DNA of 64,000 nucleotides from Actinoallomurus sp963799975 (GCA_963799975.1 CAWCZF010000006.1:2852001-2916000); one strand, 5' to 3'. Numbered from the stretch's first letter, positions 17,229 to 26,354 are shown. The notes: a model not told the origin generated them from the letters alone. Translations and numbers: made by a program.

Positions 17229-17582
17229 ATGCCACCCCAAGACGCCAAACGACGTATGCGTTCCGGTGCCGTGCAACTCAGCGCCGTGAGCGTGCTGTCC
17301 CTGACGCTCGTCGCCTGTTCCTCCAGCACCCGCGCCTACTGTGTCGACGGCCACGCGGCGTACGGAAGCTCGCGCCGCGTCGTCTCCGACTACTACTGCG
17401 ACAACGGCGGCTCGTACGGCCGCTACTACTGGTACTACGGCGGCCGTTACCACGGCGGCTACATATCGCACGGCACCACGATCCGCCCACGCGGCAGCAA
17501 GATCACCTCGCGGGGCGGCCGGGTGATCTCGCGCGGCGGGTTCGGCAGCCACTTCAGCGGGCACTCCTCGCGGGGAGGCTGA
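17229..17582 (+). CDS. Tyr/Gly-rich lipoprotein
   Basis: A 117-residue secreted lipoprotein. The signal peptide (residues about 10-30) ends in the lipobox LVAC. The mature part is unusual: a Tyr-rich stretch (DYYCDN, YGRYYWYYGGRYHGGY) and a C-terminal region with three SRGG units (TSRGG, ISRGG and the final SSRGG). Three bases separate it from the GSP-synthetase-like ligase, so they are co-transcribed. Its simple, repeat-bearing tail ending in exposed Gly-Gly makes it a candidate substrate of the neighbouring ligase; this is inference. No recognised domain. Confidence 0.8.
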   Translation: MPPQDAKRRMRSGAVQLSAVSVLSLTLVACSSSTRAYCVDGHAAYGSSRRVVSDYYCDNGGSYGRYYWYYGGRYHGGYISHGTTIRPRGSKITSRGGRVISRGGFGSHFSGHSSRGG

Positions 17583-17585
17583 GCC

Positions 17586-18731
17586 GTGCGACGCGAGGTC
17601 TCGGACCCGCGGGGGGACTGGGCACGGATCATCGAGTCGCAGGGCCTCGCGTACCACCGCACCTCACACCCCGAGCACCTGACCCGCCCGTACTGGGACG
17701 AGTCGGTGCACTACGTCTTCGGCATGGACGAGGTCCTCGCGCTGGAGGCGGTCGTGGAGGAGCTCCACGCGATGTGCCTGGCCGCGGTCGAGCACGTCGT
17801 GACGACCGGCCGGTACGACGTGTTCGCCATCCCGCCGTGGGTGCGCCCGCTGATCGAGGCGTCGTGGCGGCGCCGCGACCCGCACCTGTACGGGCGGTTC
17901 GACCTGCGGTACGACGGCGAGGGCCCGGCCAAGCTGCTGGAGTACAACGCCGACACCCCCACCGCGCTGGTGGAGAGCTCGATCGTGCAGTGGTACTGGC
18001 TCCAGGACGTCTTTCCCGACGACGACCAGTGGAACTCCGTGCACGAACGCCTCGTCGACCGCTGGAAGGAGATCTCCCCGGCCGGCCCGGTGCACTTCGC
18101 CTGGACGACCGAGGATGAGAGCGGCGAGGAGCTCATGACCGTCGCGTACCTCCAGGAGACGGCCGAGCAGGCGGGCGTCCGCGGCGTCGCCATCGCGATG
18201 GAGGACCTCGGCTGGCACTCCCGCCACGAGCGCTTCGTGGACCTGGAGGAGGCCGAGATCCGCACGCTCTGCAAGCTCTACCCATGGGAGTGGATCGTCG
18301 CCGAGCCGTTCGGCGCCCACCTCACGCGGGCGGCGTGGATCGAGCCGATCTGGAAGATGCTCCTGTCGAACAAGGCGCTCCTCGTCGTCTTGTGGGAGCT
18401 GTACCCGGGTCACCCCAACCTGCTGCCCTCCTATCTCGGCACGCCGAGCTCGCTCACGTCGTACGTGAGCAAGCCGCTGCTGGGCCGCGAGGGCGCGAGC
18501 ATGTCCCTCGTCACGCCCGAGGGACGGCAGACCACTCCCGGGACGTACGGGGCCGAGGGCTTCGTCTTCCAGGAGCTGTGCCCGCTGCCGGAGTTCGACG
18601 GCGAGCATCCCGTACTCGGCGCCTGGGTGGTGGGCGACGAGTCGGCGGGCCTGGGCATACGCGAGACGTCCGGCCTCATCACCGATGACACCTCCTCATT
18701 CGTCCCGCACCGCATCGAGGCGGCGCGCTGA
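17586..18731 (+). CDS. Glutathionylspermidine synthase-like ATP-grasp ligase
   Basis: A 381-residue member of the GSP_synth family, related to E. coli YjfC/YgiC rather than the bifunctional Gsp. ATP-grasp elements include DLRYDGEGPAKLLEYNADTPTA (metal-binding E-x-N), WEWIVAEPFGAHL, EPIWKMLLSNK and VSKPLLGREG. The GTG start follows GGGGAGG. These enzymes form amide bonds between a carboxylate and an amine. The acceptor here is unknown; actinomycetes do not normally make glutathione, so glutathionylspermidine itself is unlikely. It sits between a lipoprotein and a DUF350 membrane protein, the same association as in the E. coli yjf cluster. Confidence 0.88.
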   Translation: MRREVSDPRGDWARIIESQGLAYHRTSHPEHLTRPYWDESVHYVFGMDEVLALEAVVEELHAMCLAAVEHVVTTGRYDVFAIPPWVRPLIEASWRRRDPHLYGRFDLRYDGEGPAKLLEYNADTPTALVESSIVQWYWLQDVFPDDDQWNSVHERLVDRWKEISPAGPVHFAWTTEDESGEELMTVAYLQETAEQAGVRGVAIAMEDLGWHSRHERFVDLEEAEIRTLCKLYPWEWIVAEPFGAHLTRAAWIEPIWKMLLSNKALLVVLWELYPGHPNLLPSYLGTPSSLTSYVSKPLLGREGASMSLVTPEGRQTTPGTYGAEGFVFQELCPLPEFDGEHPVLGAWVVGDESAGLGIRETSGLITDDTSSFVPHRIEAAR

Positions 18732-18750
18732 GCTCCGACAGGAGATCGAC

Positions 18751-19200
18751 ATGGTTCTGGCGTTCTCGGCAGACTTCGGCACGGCCCTCGGCAAGGGCGC
18801 CGGCGCGATCGCCGCGTACACCGCGCTCGGCCTCGTACTGCTCCTCATCGGCTTCTTCGCGGTCGACGTGACCACGCCGGGCCGGCTCACCACGATCATC
18901 CGTACGGACCGCAACGCCAACGCGACGATGCTGGCGGTCTGCGGCATGGCGGGCGTGGGCCTGGTGGTGTCCGCGTCGATCTTCGCGTCCGGCGGGAAGC
19001 TGCTCGAAGGGCTGATCGCGACGCTGGTGTGGGGCTTGGTCGGCATCGTGGCACAGCAGATCGCCACGATGATCGTCCGCTATCTCCTGGGTGTGGACGT
19101 GGCCGCGCTGATGACCAAGGAGAAGCTCGAGCCCGCGGCGATCCTTCTCGGGGCGACGCAGGCCACGGTCGGCCTGATCACCGCGATCTCCGTCATTTGA
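18751..19200 (+). CDS. DUF350 family membrane protein (YjfL-like)
   Basis: A 149-residue integral membrane protein with four hydrophobic helices (about 15-40, 58-80, 84-104, 125-147) arranged as two similar pairs, the DUF350 pattern. The ATG at 18751 follows GGAG; a longer frame upstream overlaps the ligase gene. It is 19 bases after the GSP-synthase-like gene, which is its usual partner. It may export, anchor or present the ligase product at the membrane. Its stop overlaps the convergent DUF3046 gene by eight bases. Confidence 0.85.
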   Translation: MVLAFSADFGTALGKGAGAIAAYTALGLVLLLIGFFAVDVTTPGRLTTIIRTDRNANATMLAVCGMAGVGLVVSASIFASGGKLLEGLIATLVWGLVGIVAQQIATMIVRYLLGVDVAALMTKEKLEPAAILLGATQATVGLITAISVI

Positions 19201-19387
19201 GGCGTACGGGCACGTCGAACGTGGCGCAGACCGCCGCCCACACCGCCTTGGCGGTGACCCCGTCGGCCAGGGCCTGGTCGACGGTACGGCCGCCGAGCTC
19301 CGCCAGGACGTAGTCCTTGGCCACGCTCTCGGCGTAACCCTCGCCGAACTGCTGGTTCATTCGATCCCAGAACATGGTGAGACGCAC
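19193..19387 (-). CDS. DUF3046 domain protein
   Basis: A 64-residue protein beginning MRLTMFWDRMNQQFGEGYAE, the conserved opening of the actinobacterial DUF3046 family, followed by DYVLAELGGRTVDQALADGV. The function is unknown. It is conserved near recA in actinomycetes. The GTG at 19387 is preceded directly by GGGAGG, and TAGCGT lies six bases upstream of the GTG, so the message may be leaderless or near-leaderless. It is convergent with, and overlaps by eight bases, the DUF350 gene. Confidence 0.9.
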   Translation of the reverse strand: MRLTMFWDRMNQQFGEGYAESVAKDYVLAELGGRTVDQALADGVTAKAVWAAVCATFDVPVRLK

Positions 19388-19443
19388 CCTCCCACGCTAG
19401 CGGGCGGCGCGTTCTGTCGGTGCCACCAGGCATCATGGGCTGC

Positions 19444-22400
19444 ATGAAGCCGTTGGACCGGTTCTCCGGTGCCGCTCGCGCGTGGTTCACCGGGGCGTTC
19501 GCCGCGCCCACGGCGGCCCAGGAGGGCGCCTGGGAGGCGATCTCCCAGGGTGACAACACGCTCGTCGTGGCTCCGACGGGGTCGGGCAAGACGCTCGCCG
19601 CGTTCTTCTGGTCACTCGACCGGCTCGCCGCCACGCCGCCGCCGGATGATCCCAAGCGGCGCTGCCGCGTGCTCTACGTCTCACCGCTCAAGGCCCTGGC
19701 CGTCGACATCGAGCGCAACCTGCGCGCTCCGCTGGCCGGGCTGCGGCAGACCGCGCAGCGGCTGGGCCTGCCCGAGCCCGACGTACGCGTGTCGGTGCGG
19801 TCGGGCGACACTCCCGCCGACGAGCGCCGGCGGTTCGCCGCCAAGCCGTCCGACATCCTGATCACGACGCCGGAGTCGCTGTTCCTGATCCTGACCTCCC
19901 AGGCGCGCGAGGCGCTGCGCGGCGTCGAGACGGTGATCGTCGATGAGGTCCACGCGGTGGCGGCGACCAAGCGCGGCGCGCATCTCGCGCTGTCCCTGGA
20001 GCGGCTCGACGCGCTGCTCGACCGGCCCGCCCAGCGGATCGGGCTGTCGGCGACCGTGCGCCCGGTGACGGAGGTGGCCGCCTTCCTCGGCGGCCCGCGC
20101 CCCGCGACGGTGGTGCAGCCGCCCCATCAAAAGGAGGTTGAGCTCCAGATCGTCGTACCGCTGGAGGACATGACCGAGCTGGGGCGGCCGACCGAGGACC
20201 TGAGCGGCGCGGCGGCCGGCGAACCCAACCGCATGTCGATCTGGCCGCACGTCGAGGCGCGCGTGCTCGACCTGGTCGAGGCGCACCGCTCGACGATCGT
20301 GTTCGCCAACTCCCGGCGCCTGGCCGAGCGGCTGAGCGGACGGCTCAACGAGCTCGCACGCGAGCGCGCCGGGGAGGAGCTCGCCGAGGACGACGCGCCC
20401 GCAGAGACGATGGCGCAGGCAGGGGCCTCGCGCGGAGCCCTCGCCGACGTCGTGCGCGCGCACCACGGCTCGGTCTCCAAGGAGGAGCGTGCCGCGATCG
20501 AGGAGGCGCTCAAGGAGGGGCGGCTGCCTGGCGTGGTCGCGACCTCCAGCCTGGAGCTCGGCATCGACATGGGCGCGGTCGACCTCGTCGTCCAGGTCGA
20601 GTCGCCGCCGTCGGTGGCGGGCGGGCTCCAGCGCATCGGCCGGGCCGGACACCAGGTCGGCGCGGTCTCCAAGGGGGTCATCTTCCCCAAATACCGCGGC
20701 GACCTCGTGCAGACGGCGGTCGTGGCCGAGCGGATGCGCGACGGGCAGATCGAGTCGCTCCGCTATCCGCGCAACCCGCTCGACGTGCTCGCCCAGCAGA
20801 TCGTCGCGATGGTCGGCATGGACGAGTGGCCGGTCGACGACCTCGAAACGCTCGTCCGGCGGGCGGCGCCGTTCGCGACGCTGCCGCGCTCGGTGCTGGA
20901 GGCCACGCTCGACATGCTCGCCGGGCGCTATCCGAGCGATGAGTTCGGCGAGCTGCGCCCGCGGCTGGTGTGGGACCGCGTCGCCGGGGTCCTGCGGGGG
21001 CGCCCCGGGGCGCAGCGGCTCGCGGTCACCAGTGGCGGCACGATCCCCGACCGCGGTCTGTTCGGCGTCTTCCTCGTCGGAGAGAAGGCATCACGCGTCG
21101 GCGAGCTGGACGAGGAGATGGTGTACGAATCGCGGGTCGGCGACGTGTTCGTGCTCGGGGCGAGCTCGTGGCGCATCGAGGACATCACGCCGGACCGGGT
21201 GCTGGTCTCCCCCGCGCCGGGGCGGCCGGGCAAGCTGCCGTTCTGGCACGGCGACGTCCCCGGGCGGCCCGCCGAGCTGGGCCGCGCCCTGGGCGCGTAC
21301 ACCCGCGAGCTGGCCGCGCTGGAGCCGGACCTGGCACGTACGCGCCTGCGCGCGGCCGGGCTGGACGAGTGGGCGGCGGGCAACCTGCTCGCCTATCTGT
21401 CCGAGCAGCGCGAGGCCACCGGCCATGTGCCCGACGACCGCACTCTGGTGGTCGAGCGGTTCCGCGACGAGCTGGGCGACTGGCGGCTGGTGGTGCACTC
21501 GCCGTACGGCGCGCTCGTGCACGCGCCCTGGGCACTGGCCATGACCGCGCGGCTGCGCGAACGCTACGGCGTGGACGCGCAGGCCCTGCACTCCGACGAC
21601 GGCGTCGTGCTGCGCATCCCCGACACGGGCGGGCTCGACTCCGGCGCGGCGCCGCCGGCGAGCGACCTGGCCCTGTTCGAGCCCGACGAGATCGAGCGGA
21701 TCGTCACCGACGAGCTGGGCGGGTCGGCGCTGTTCGCGTCCCGGTTCCGCGAGTGCGCGGCGCGTGCGCTGCTGCTCCCGCGCAACCGCCCGGGCAAGCG
21801 CATGCCGCTGTGGCAGCAGCGGCAGCGGGCGGCGCAGCTCCTCTCGGTGGCGAGCAAGTACGCCTCGTTCCCGATCGTCTTGGAGACCGTGCGCGAGTGC
21901 CTCCAGGACGTCTTCGACGTGCCGGGGCTGGTGACGCTGATGCGCGACCTGGCGGGCCGCAAGGCGCGACTGGTCGAGGTCGAGACGCCCGCGCCCTCGC
22001 CGTACGCGCGGTCGCTGCTGTTCAGCTACGTCGGCGCGTTCATGTACGAGGGCGACGCGCCGCTCGCGGAGCGCCGTGCGCAGGCGCTCGCGCTCGACTC
22101 GACGCTCCTGGCCGAGCTGCTCGGCCAGGCGAACCTCCGCGAGCTGCTCGACCCGGAGGTGGTCGCCGAGGCCGCGCGCGAGCTCCAGCGGCTGCCGGCC
22201 GACCGGCACGCGCGCGACGTGGAGGGCGCGGCCGACCTGCTGCGCGAGCTGGGGCCGCTCACGACGGCCGAGCTGACCGCGCGCGGCGCGGCCCCGCACT
22301 GGCTCGCCGAGCTGGAGGAGTCACGCCGGGCGATCAGGGTGCGGATCGCCGGCGAGGAGCGCTGGGCGGCGATCGAGGACGCCGGGCGGCTGCGCGACGC

Positions 22401-23928
22401 ACTCGGGGCACCGTTGCCGGTCGGCGTACCCGAGGCGTTCACCGAGCCGGTCGCCGACCCGCTCGCCGACCTGCTGAGCCGCTACGCACGCACGCACGGG
22501 CCGTTCCACTCCGCCGAGCTCGCCGCGCGGTTCGGCCTGGGCGTCGCGGTCGTCGACGGCGGGCTGCACCGGCTCACCGGCCGGGTGTCGGAGGGTGAGT
22601 TCACGCCTGGCGAGCGCGGCACGGAGTGGTGCGACGCCGGGGTGCTGCGCATGCTGCGCCGCCGGTCGCTGGCCCGGCTGCGGGCCGAGGTCGAGCCGTC
22701 GCCGCACGACGCCCTGGCCCGTTTCCTGCCGGCCTGGCACGGCATCGGCTCGACGCGGCTGCGGGGTCTCGACGCGCTCGTCCAGGCTCTGGAGCAGTTG
22801 CAGGGCGCCGCGGTGCCGGCGTCGGCCCTGGAGTCGCTGGTGCTGCCGGCGCGGGTGCCGGGCTACTCCCCCGCGATGCTGGACGAACTGACCGCCTCGG
22901 GCGAGGTCGTGTGGGCGGGGCAGGGCGGCCTGCCGGGCGGCGACGGCTGGGTGTCGCTCTACCTCGCCGACACCGCGCCGCTGCTCATGGCCGAGCCCGC
23001 CGAGATCACGGTCACACCGCTGCACGAAAAGGTGCTGGAGGCACTGGGAGACGGCGGCGCGGTGTTCTTCCGCACGCTGTCCGACCGGGTCGGCTCGCTG
23101 AACGACCAGGACCTGGTCGCCGCGTTGTGGGACCTCGTCTGGGCTGGCCTGCTGACCAACGACACGCTGGCCCCGCTGCGCGCCCGGCTCGGCTCGTCCT
23201 CCACCCGCACCGCCCATCGCCCCCGCACGCGCCGCCGCCCGGCGATGCCCTCACGTACGGGGCCACCGACGGTCGCGGGCCGCTGGTGGCTGCTGCCCTC
23301 GCGCGAAGGCGACACGACCCGGCGTGGCCACGCGCTCGCCGAGACCCTGCTCGACCGGTACGGCGTGGTGATCCGCGGCGCGGTGATGGCCGAGCGCACC
23401 CCGGGCGGATTCGCGGCGGTCTACGGGGTGCTGCGGGTGTTCGAGGACACCGGGCGTTGCCGCCGCGGATACTTCGTCGAGGGCCTGGGCGCGGCCCAGT
23501 TCGCGCTGCCGGGCGCGGTCGACCGCCTGCGCGCGAGCCGCCGCGGCGAGGGCGACACGGCACGCGCCGTCGTACTCGCCGCGACCGACCCCGCCAACGC
23601 GTACGGCGCCGCCCTCCCCTGGCCCGAGCGCCCGGGTGAGGCGGCGAGCGGCCACAAGCCGGGCCGCAAGGCGGGTGCCCTCGTCGTCCTGGTGGAGGGC
23701 GACCTGGTGCTCTATGTGGAGCGCGGCGGCAAGACCCTGTTGTCCTGGGGTGAGGCAGACCTGCAACCGGCCGTCGACGCCCTGGCCTTGGCCGTACGTG
23801 AGGGCGTGCTGGGCCGCCTGACGGTCGAACGCGCGGACGGCGGCGCGATCGTCGACTCCCCGCTGGCCGCGGCCCTGGAGTCGGCCGGCTTCCACCCGAC
23901 CCCCCGCGGCCTGCGCCTGCGCTCCTAG
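19444..23928 (+). CDS. lhr: Lhr family ATP-dependent DNA/RNA helicase
   Basis: A 1494-residue superfamily-2 helicase, the full-length bacterial Lhr type. The helicase core (about 1-430) carries VVAPTGSGKT, DEVHAV, LSATVRP, TSSLELGIDMG and QRIGRAGH. Next come the winged-helix and beta-barrel domain and a long C-terminal extension of about 600 residues typical of long Lhr proteins. Lhr unwinds DNA and RNA-DNA hybrids 3'-5' and is linked to mitomycin C resistance in mycobacteria. The ATG at 19444 (MKPLDRFSGAARAWF) is preferred over a GTG eight codons upstream. No partner gene is fused or overlapping. Confidence 0.93.
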   Translation: MKPLDRFSGAARAWFTGAFAAPTAAQEGAWEAISQGDNTLVVAPTGSGKTLAAFFWSLDRLAATPPPDDPKRRCRVLYVSPLKALAVDIERNLRAPLAGLRQTAQRLGLPEPDVRVSVRSGDTPADERRRFAAKPSDILITTPESLFLILTSQAREALRGVETVIVDEVHAVAATKRGAHLALSLERLDALLDRPAQRIGLSATVRPVTEVAAFLGGPRPATVVQPPHQKEVELQIVVPLEDMTELGRPTEDLSGAAAGEPNRMSIWPHVEARVLDLVEAHRSTIVFANSRRLAERLSGRLNELARERAGEELAEDDAPAETMAQAGASRGALADVVRAHHGSVSKEERAAIEEALKEGRLPGVVATSSLELGIDMGAVDLVVQVESPPSVAGGLQRIGRAGHQVGAVSKGVIFPKYRGDLVQTAVVAERMRDGQIESLRYPRNPLDVLAQQIVAMVGMDEWPVDDLETLVRRAAPFATLPRSVLEATLDMLAGRYPSDEFGELRPRLVWDRVAGVLRGRPGAQRLAVTSGGTIPDRGLFGVFLVGEKASRVGELDEEMVYESRVGDVFVLGASSWRIEDITPDRVLVSPAPGRPGKLPFWHGDVPGRPAELGRALGAYTRELAALEPDLARTRLRAAGLDEWAAGNLLAYLSEQREATGHVPDDRTLVVERFRDELGDWRLVVHSPYGALVHAPWALAMTARLRERYGVDAQALHSDDGVVLRIPDTGGLDSGAAPPASDLALFEPDEIERIVTDELGGSALFASRFRECAARALLLPRNRPGKRMPLWQQRQRAAQLLSVASKYASFPIVLETVRECLQDVFDVPGLVTLMRDLAGRKARLVEVETPAPSPYARSLLFSYVGAFMYEGDAPLAERRAQALALDSTLLAELLGQANLRELLDPEVVAEAARELQRLPADRHARDVEGAADLLRELGPLTTAELTARGAAPHWLAELEESRRAIRVRIAGEERWAAIEDAGRLRDALGAPLPVGVPEAFTEPVADPLADLLSRYARTHGPFHSAELAARFGLGVAVVDGGLHRLTGRVSEGEFTPGERGTEWCDAGVLRMLRRRSLARLRAEVEPSPHDALARFLPAWHGIGSTRLRGLDALVQALEQLQGAAVPASALESLVLPARVPGYSPAMLDELTASGEVVWAGQGGLPGGDGWVSLYLADTAPLLMAEPAEITVTPLHEKVLEALGDGGAVFFRTLSDRVGSLNDQDLVAALWDLVWAGLLTNDTLAPLRARLGSSSTRTAHRPRTRRRPAMPSRTGPPTVAGRWWLLPSREGDTTRRGHALAETLLDRYGVVIRGAVMAERTPGGFAAVYGVLRVFEDTGRCRRGYFVEGLGAAQFALPGAVDRLRASRRGEGDTARAVVLAATDPANAYGAALPWPERPGEAASGHKPGRKAGALVVLVEGDLVLYVERGGKTLLSWGEADLQPAVDALALAVREGVLGRLTVERADGGAIVDSPLAAALESAGFHPTPRGLRLRS

Positions 23929-24079
23929 CCTTTGCGTACCGGAATACAGGTGTGTGACCCGGTGCTGTTCGGAGGTCCGACGGTCGAGATCCGGTGGTCC
24001 GGACGGCCCGGTGGCCGCTCGTGTGCGGGTCTCGTGGGTCAGCGTGGTCCGCGGCGCGGCCGACAGGGACGGAGGTCTG

Positions 24080-24424
24080 ATGGCCGAGATGGCCTGGGTA
24101 CCCGATTCCTGCACGCTGCCGAGCTCGGACCGCCCGTTGCGCGTCGCGGAGTTCGACACGTTCTTCGCCGAGTCGCTCCACACCTGGCGACGCCCGTCGG
24201 CCGGCCTGCTGAGCGTGGTGCTGAACGGCGACCCGGACGTACGCGACCTGATCGCCCGCGAGACGGAGTGCTGCTCGTTCTTCACGTTCACACTCGGCCG
24301 CGACGGCGAGGGACTGCTGGTGCTGGACATCAGCGTGTCCGCCGGCCACGAGGGAGTCCTGGACGCCCTCGCGGAACGGCTGGGATCGCCACGGCAGCGG
24401 ACCGCCGATGGCGGTCCCGCCTGA
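24080..24424 (+). CDS. Conserved hypothetical protein with ETECCSFF motif
   Basis: A 114-residue soluble protein. The ATG at 24080 follows GGAGG with good spacing; the upstream part of the frame is low-complexity. Landmarks are WVPDSCTLPSSDRPLRVAEFD near the start and a vicinal cysteine pair in RETECCSFFTF near the middle. It resembles small actinobacterial proteins sometimes found with MerR-type regulators, possibly metal- or thiol-responsive. No domain is recognised with confidence. It lies alone between lhr and a 546-bp non-coding stretch. Confidence 0.75.
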   Translation: MAEMAWVPDSCTLPSSDRPLRVAEFDTFFAESLHTWRRPSAGLLSVVLNGDPDVRDLIARETECCSFFTFTLGRDGEGLLVLDISVSAGHEGVLDALAERLGSPRQRTADGGPA

Positions 24425-24970
24425 GGGAGCACGGTCCCGCCGTGGCTCACCGGGACCGGGCTGCGGCGCCCGCTTCCCTTACCCCGAAGCTGGGCGGCAC
24501 CATGACCCTCGCTGACCGGTCCCGCAAGGCCCGCCGCAACGGCCGGTGTCCCCTAGGCCGCGGCACGGTACACATCGGCCAGGCATCGCCCGCCTCGGCC
24601 TGACATGGGTCCATACGAAATGCGCGGTGGCTCGCATGTAGATCCGAGAGGTCAATCGCAATGGCCGGCCTGAATGGCAGGCAGTCCCAAAGAGGGACAC
24701 GCTTCTGCTGGTCCGGCATATCCCGCCGTCCGCTTCGGTCCGCACAAAGGTCGCGTCGCCGAACAGCCGGGAGGCAGACGGAAACCCAGACCGAGCGCAG
24801 GCGCAGCGCAGACGGAAGCGGAGGCGGGCGACCGCGGACGGAGGCGGACGGACGGCGGTAGAGGGGGGAGGGACACCGCCCGCGCGTAAGCGTGCGCATG
24901 CTCGCCCCTCCGGGGCATCCGGGCTTGCGCAAGGCTGCGCAAGCGGTGGATGGCGCGTTCCATTCTCCGG
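24425..24970. other. 546-bp region without a convincing gene
   Basis: Short frames here encode only Arg/Gly-rich simple sequence. A purine-rich stretch at about 24773-24880 is built of GACGGA, CGGAGG and CAGACGG words. A 9-bp inverted repeat lies at 24923-24944. It separates lhr and the small CC-motif gene from the convergent ROK regulator. Confidence 0.5.
24923..24944 (-). terminator. Hairpin downstream of the ROK gene
   Basis: GCTTGCGCA and TGCGCAAGC pair perfectly over nine bases around a four-base loop, 27 bases after the ROK stop on the minus strand. No T-run follows; it could end transcription from either side. Confidence 0.45.
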
Positions 24971-26152
24971 CTAGCCGGCGCTGGAGAAGACCTCGTCCCG
25001 CGCCTGGTCCAGGGCGGCGAACAGGGCGCCGCGCAGTACCGGGTTGCCCACGACCTCGCTCAGCGCCACCCGGGGGCGGGTCGGGCAGATCCGGCCCACC
25101 GCCTCCTGGATGCGCCGGATGAGCCGTTCGCCGCCGGCTCGGCCGAGTTCCCCCGAGATCAGCACCAGCTCCGGATCCAGCACGATCGTCACCGAGGCGG
25201 CGCCGTAGGCCAGCCGCGTCGCCAACTCGTCGAGGAACGGGCCGCCCGCGGCGCCCGAGGAGGCCGCCGCGCGTACGCATTCGGTGGCGGTCGGCTCGTC
25301 GAAGCCGTGGGCGCGCGCCAGGTCGCGTACCGCGTCCGCGCCCAGGAGGGCTCCGAGACCGCCGGCCAGGGCGGGCATCCCCCAGGTCACCGACTCCGTG
25401 TCCTTCTCCGGCAGCGCGGCACCGGGCACCGGCAGGTAGCCGATCTCGCCGGCGCCCCCGGAGGCGCCGCGGTGCAGCCGTCCGCCGAGCACCACCGCGA
25501 GGCCGAGTCCGCGGTCGGCCCACAGCAGGGCGAAGTCGTCCACGTCACGCGCCGCTCCGCATTCCTTCTCCGCGAGGGCGCCCAGGTTGACGTCGTTCTC
25601 GATCATCACCGGTATGCGCAGGTCGCGGCGGAGGGCCTCCAGGATGCCGGCGTGCCAGTGCGGCAGGTCGTAGATGAACTCCACGTCCCCGCTGCGTGGA
25701 TCCACCACCCCCGGTGTCCCGATCACCAGGGCGCGCAGCCGCGACAGCGGCACCTTCGCCGACCGGCACGCCTTCACGACCGCGTTGTGCACCAGCGAGA
25801 CCGCGTCATCACCCGGCTCGACGGTGATCTCCGCGCAGATGTGGCCGGTGATGTCGGCGATTCCCGCGGTCACGGCGTTCGGGCCCACGTCAAGACCGGC
25901 CACGTACGCGCTGGAGGGCACCACGGCGTACAGGGCGGCGTTCGGCCCGCGGCCGCCCGCCTGCTCCCCCACCACGGCCACCAGCCCGCGGTCCTCCAGG
26001 CGTGCCAGCAGCTGCGACGCCGTCACCTTCGACAGGCCCGTACGCTCGCCGATCTGCGTACGCGTGAGCGGGCCCGAGCTCAGCAGGAGATCGAGTGCGG
26101 ATCGGTCGTTCAACTCGCGCAGGAGTCTTGGCGTCCCCGGACGACTCGCCAT
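24971..26152 (-). CDS. ROK family transcriptional regulator
   Basis: A 393-residue NagC/XylR-type repressor. The N-terminal winged helix (about 10-70) contains GPLTRTQIGERTGLSKVTASQLL. The ROK sugar-kinase-like domain follows (GLDVGPNAVTAGIADITG, VIGTPGVVDPRSGDVEF, ENDVNLGALAEKECGAA). The usual CxxGxxGCxE zinc motif is reduced or absent: the matching stretch is HRGASGGAGEIGYLPV, so zinc may not be bound. The start at 26152 has GGAG close upstream. It is divergent from a sugar ABC importer with GH3 hydrolase, and a clear operator lies between; it presumably represses that operon until a sugar ligand binds. Confidence 0.92.
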   Translation of the reverse strand: MASRPGTPRLLRELNDRSALDLLLSSGPLTRTQIGERTGLSKVTASQLLARLEDRGLVAVVGEQAGGRGPNAALYAVVPSSAYVAGLDVGPNAVTAGIADITGHICAEITVEPGDDAVSLVHNAVVKACRSAKVPLSRLRALVIGTPGVVDPRSGDVEFIYDLPHWHAGILEALRRDLRIPVMIENDVNLGALAEKECGAARDVDDFALLWADRGLGLAVVLGGRLHRGASGGAGEIGYLPVPGAALPEKDTESVTWGMPALAGGLGALLGADAVRDLARAHGFDEPTATECVRAAASSGAAGGPFLDELATRLAYGAASVTIVLDPELVLISGELGRAGGERLIRRIQEAVGRICPTRPRVALSEVVGNPVLRGALFAALDQARDEVFSSAG

Positions 26153-26178
26153 CTCCGGCCACCTTCCATCTCGATCCG

Positions 26179-26215
26179 CTAACAGGTCTTCTTGGTTAGG
26201 AAAGTTTCCTGTTAG
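26179..26215. promoter_or_regulatory. Nested ROK operator
   Basis: AGGAAA-G-TTTCCT at 26198-26210 is a perfect palindrome inside TTAGGAAAGTTTCCTGTTAG, the core expected for ROK repressors. An outer inverted repeat, CTAACAGG at 26179-26186 and CCTGTTAG at 26208-26215, shares its right arm with the inner one. It lies 27-63 bases upstream of the ROK start and about 140 upstream of the binding-protein gene, so it could control both directions. Confidence 0.75.
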
Positions 26216-26354
26216 TTTAGTGCAAATAGTCCGTTGCCCCATAATCCGGCCGACCACAGCCCCGACTGTAAGCAGACGCCCGGCGATCGCGCGTACGACA
26301 TGCCGCATCAATACCAGTAAGCGCCGGTCGGACGGTACCGAAGGGAGTTCCATT

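Noticed and set aside
24661..24889. Two overlapping 66-71-codon plus-strand ORFs
   Set aside because: Their translations are Arg/Gly/Thr-rich simple sequence from the purine-rich tract, with no ribosome-binding site.
25674..26354. Upstream extension of the sugar-binding-protein frame
   Set aside because: It runs through the antisense of the ROK gene and the operator. A signal peptide with lipobox begins at the GTG at 26355, which has its own ribosome-binding site.
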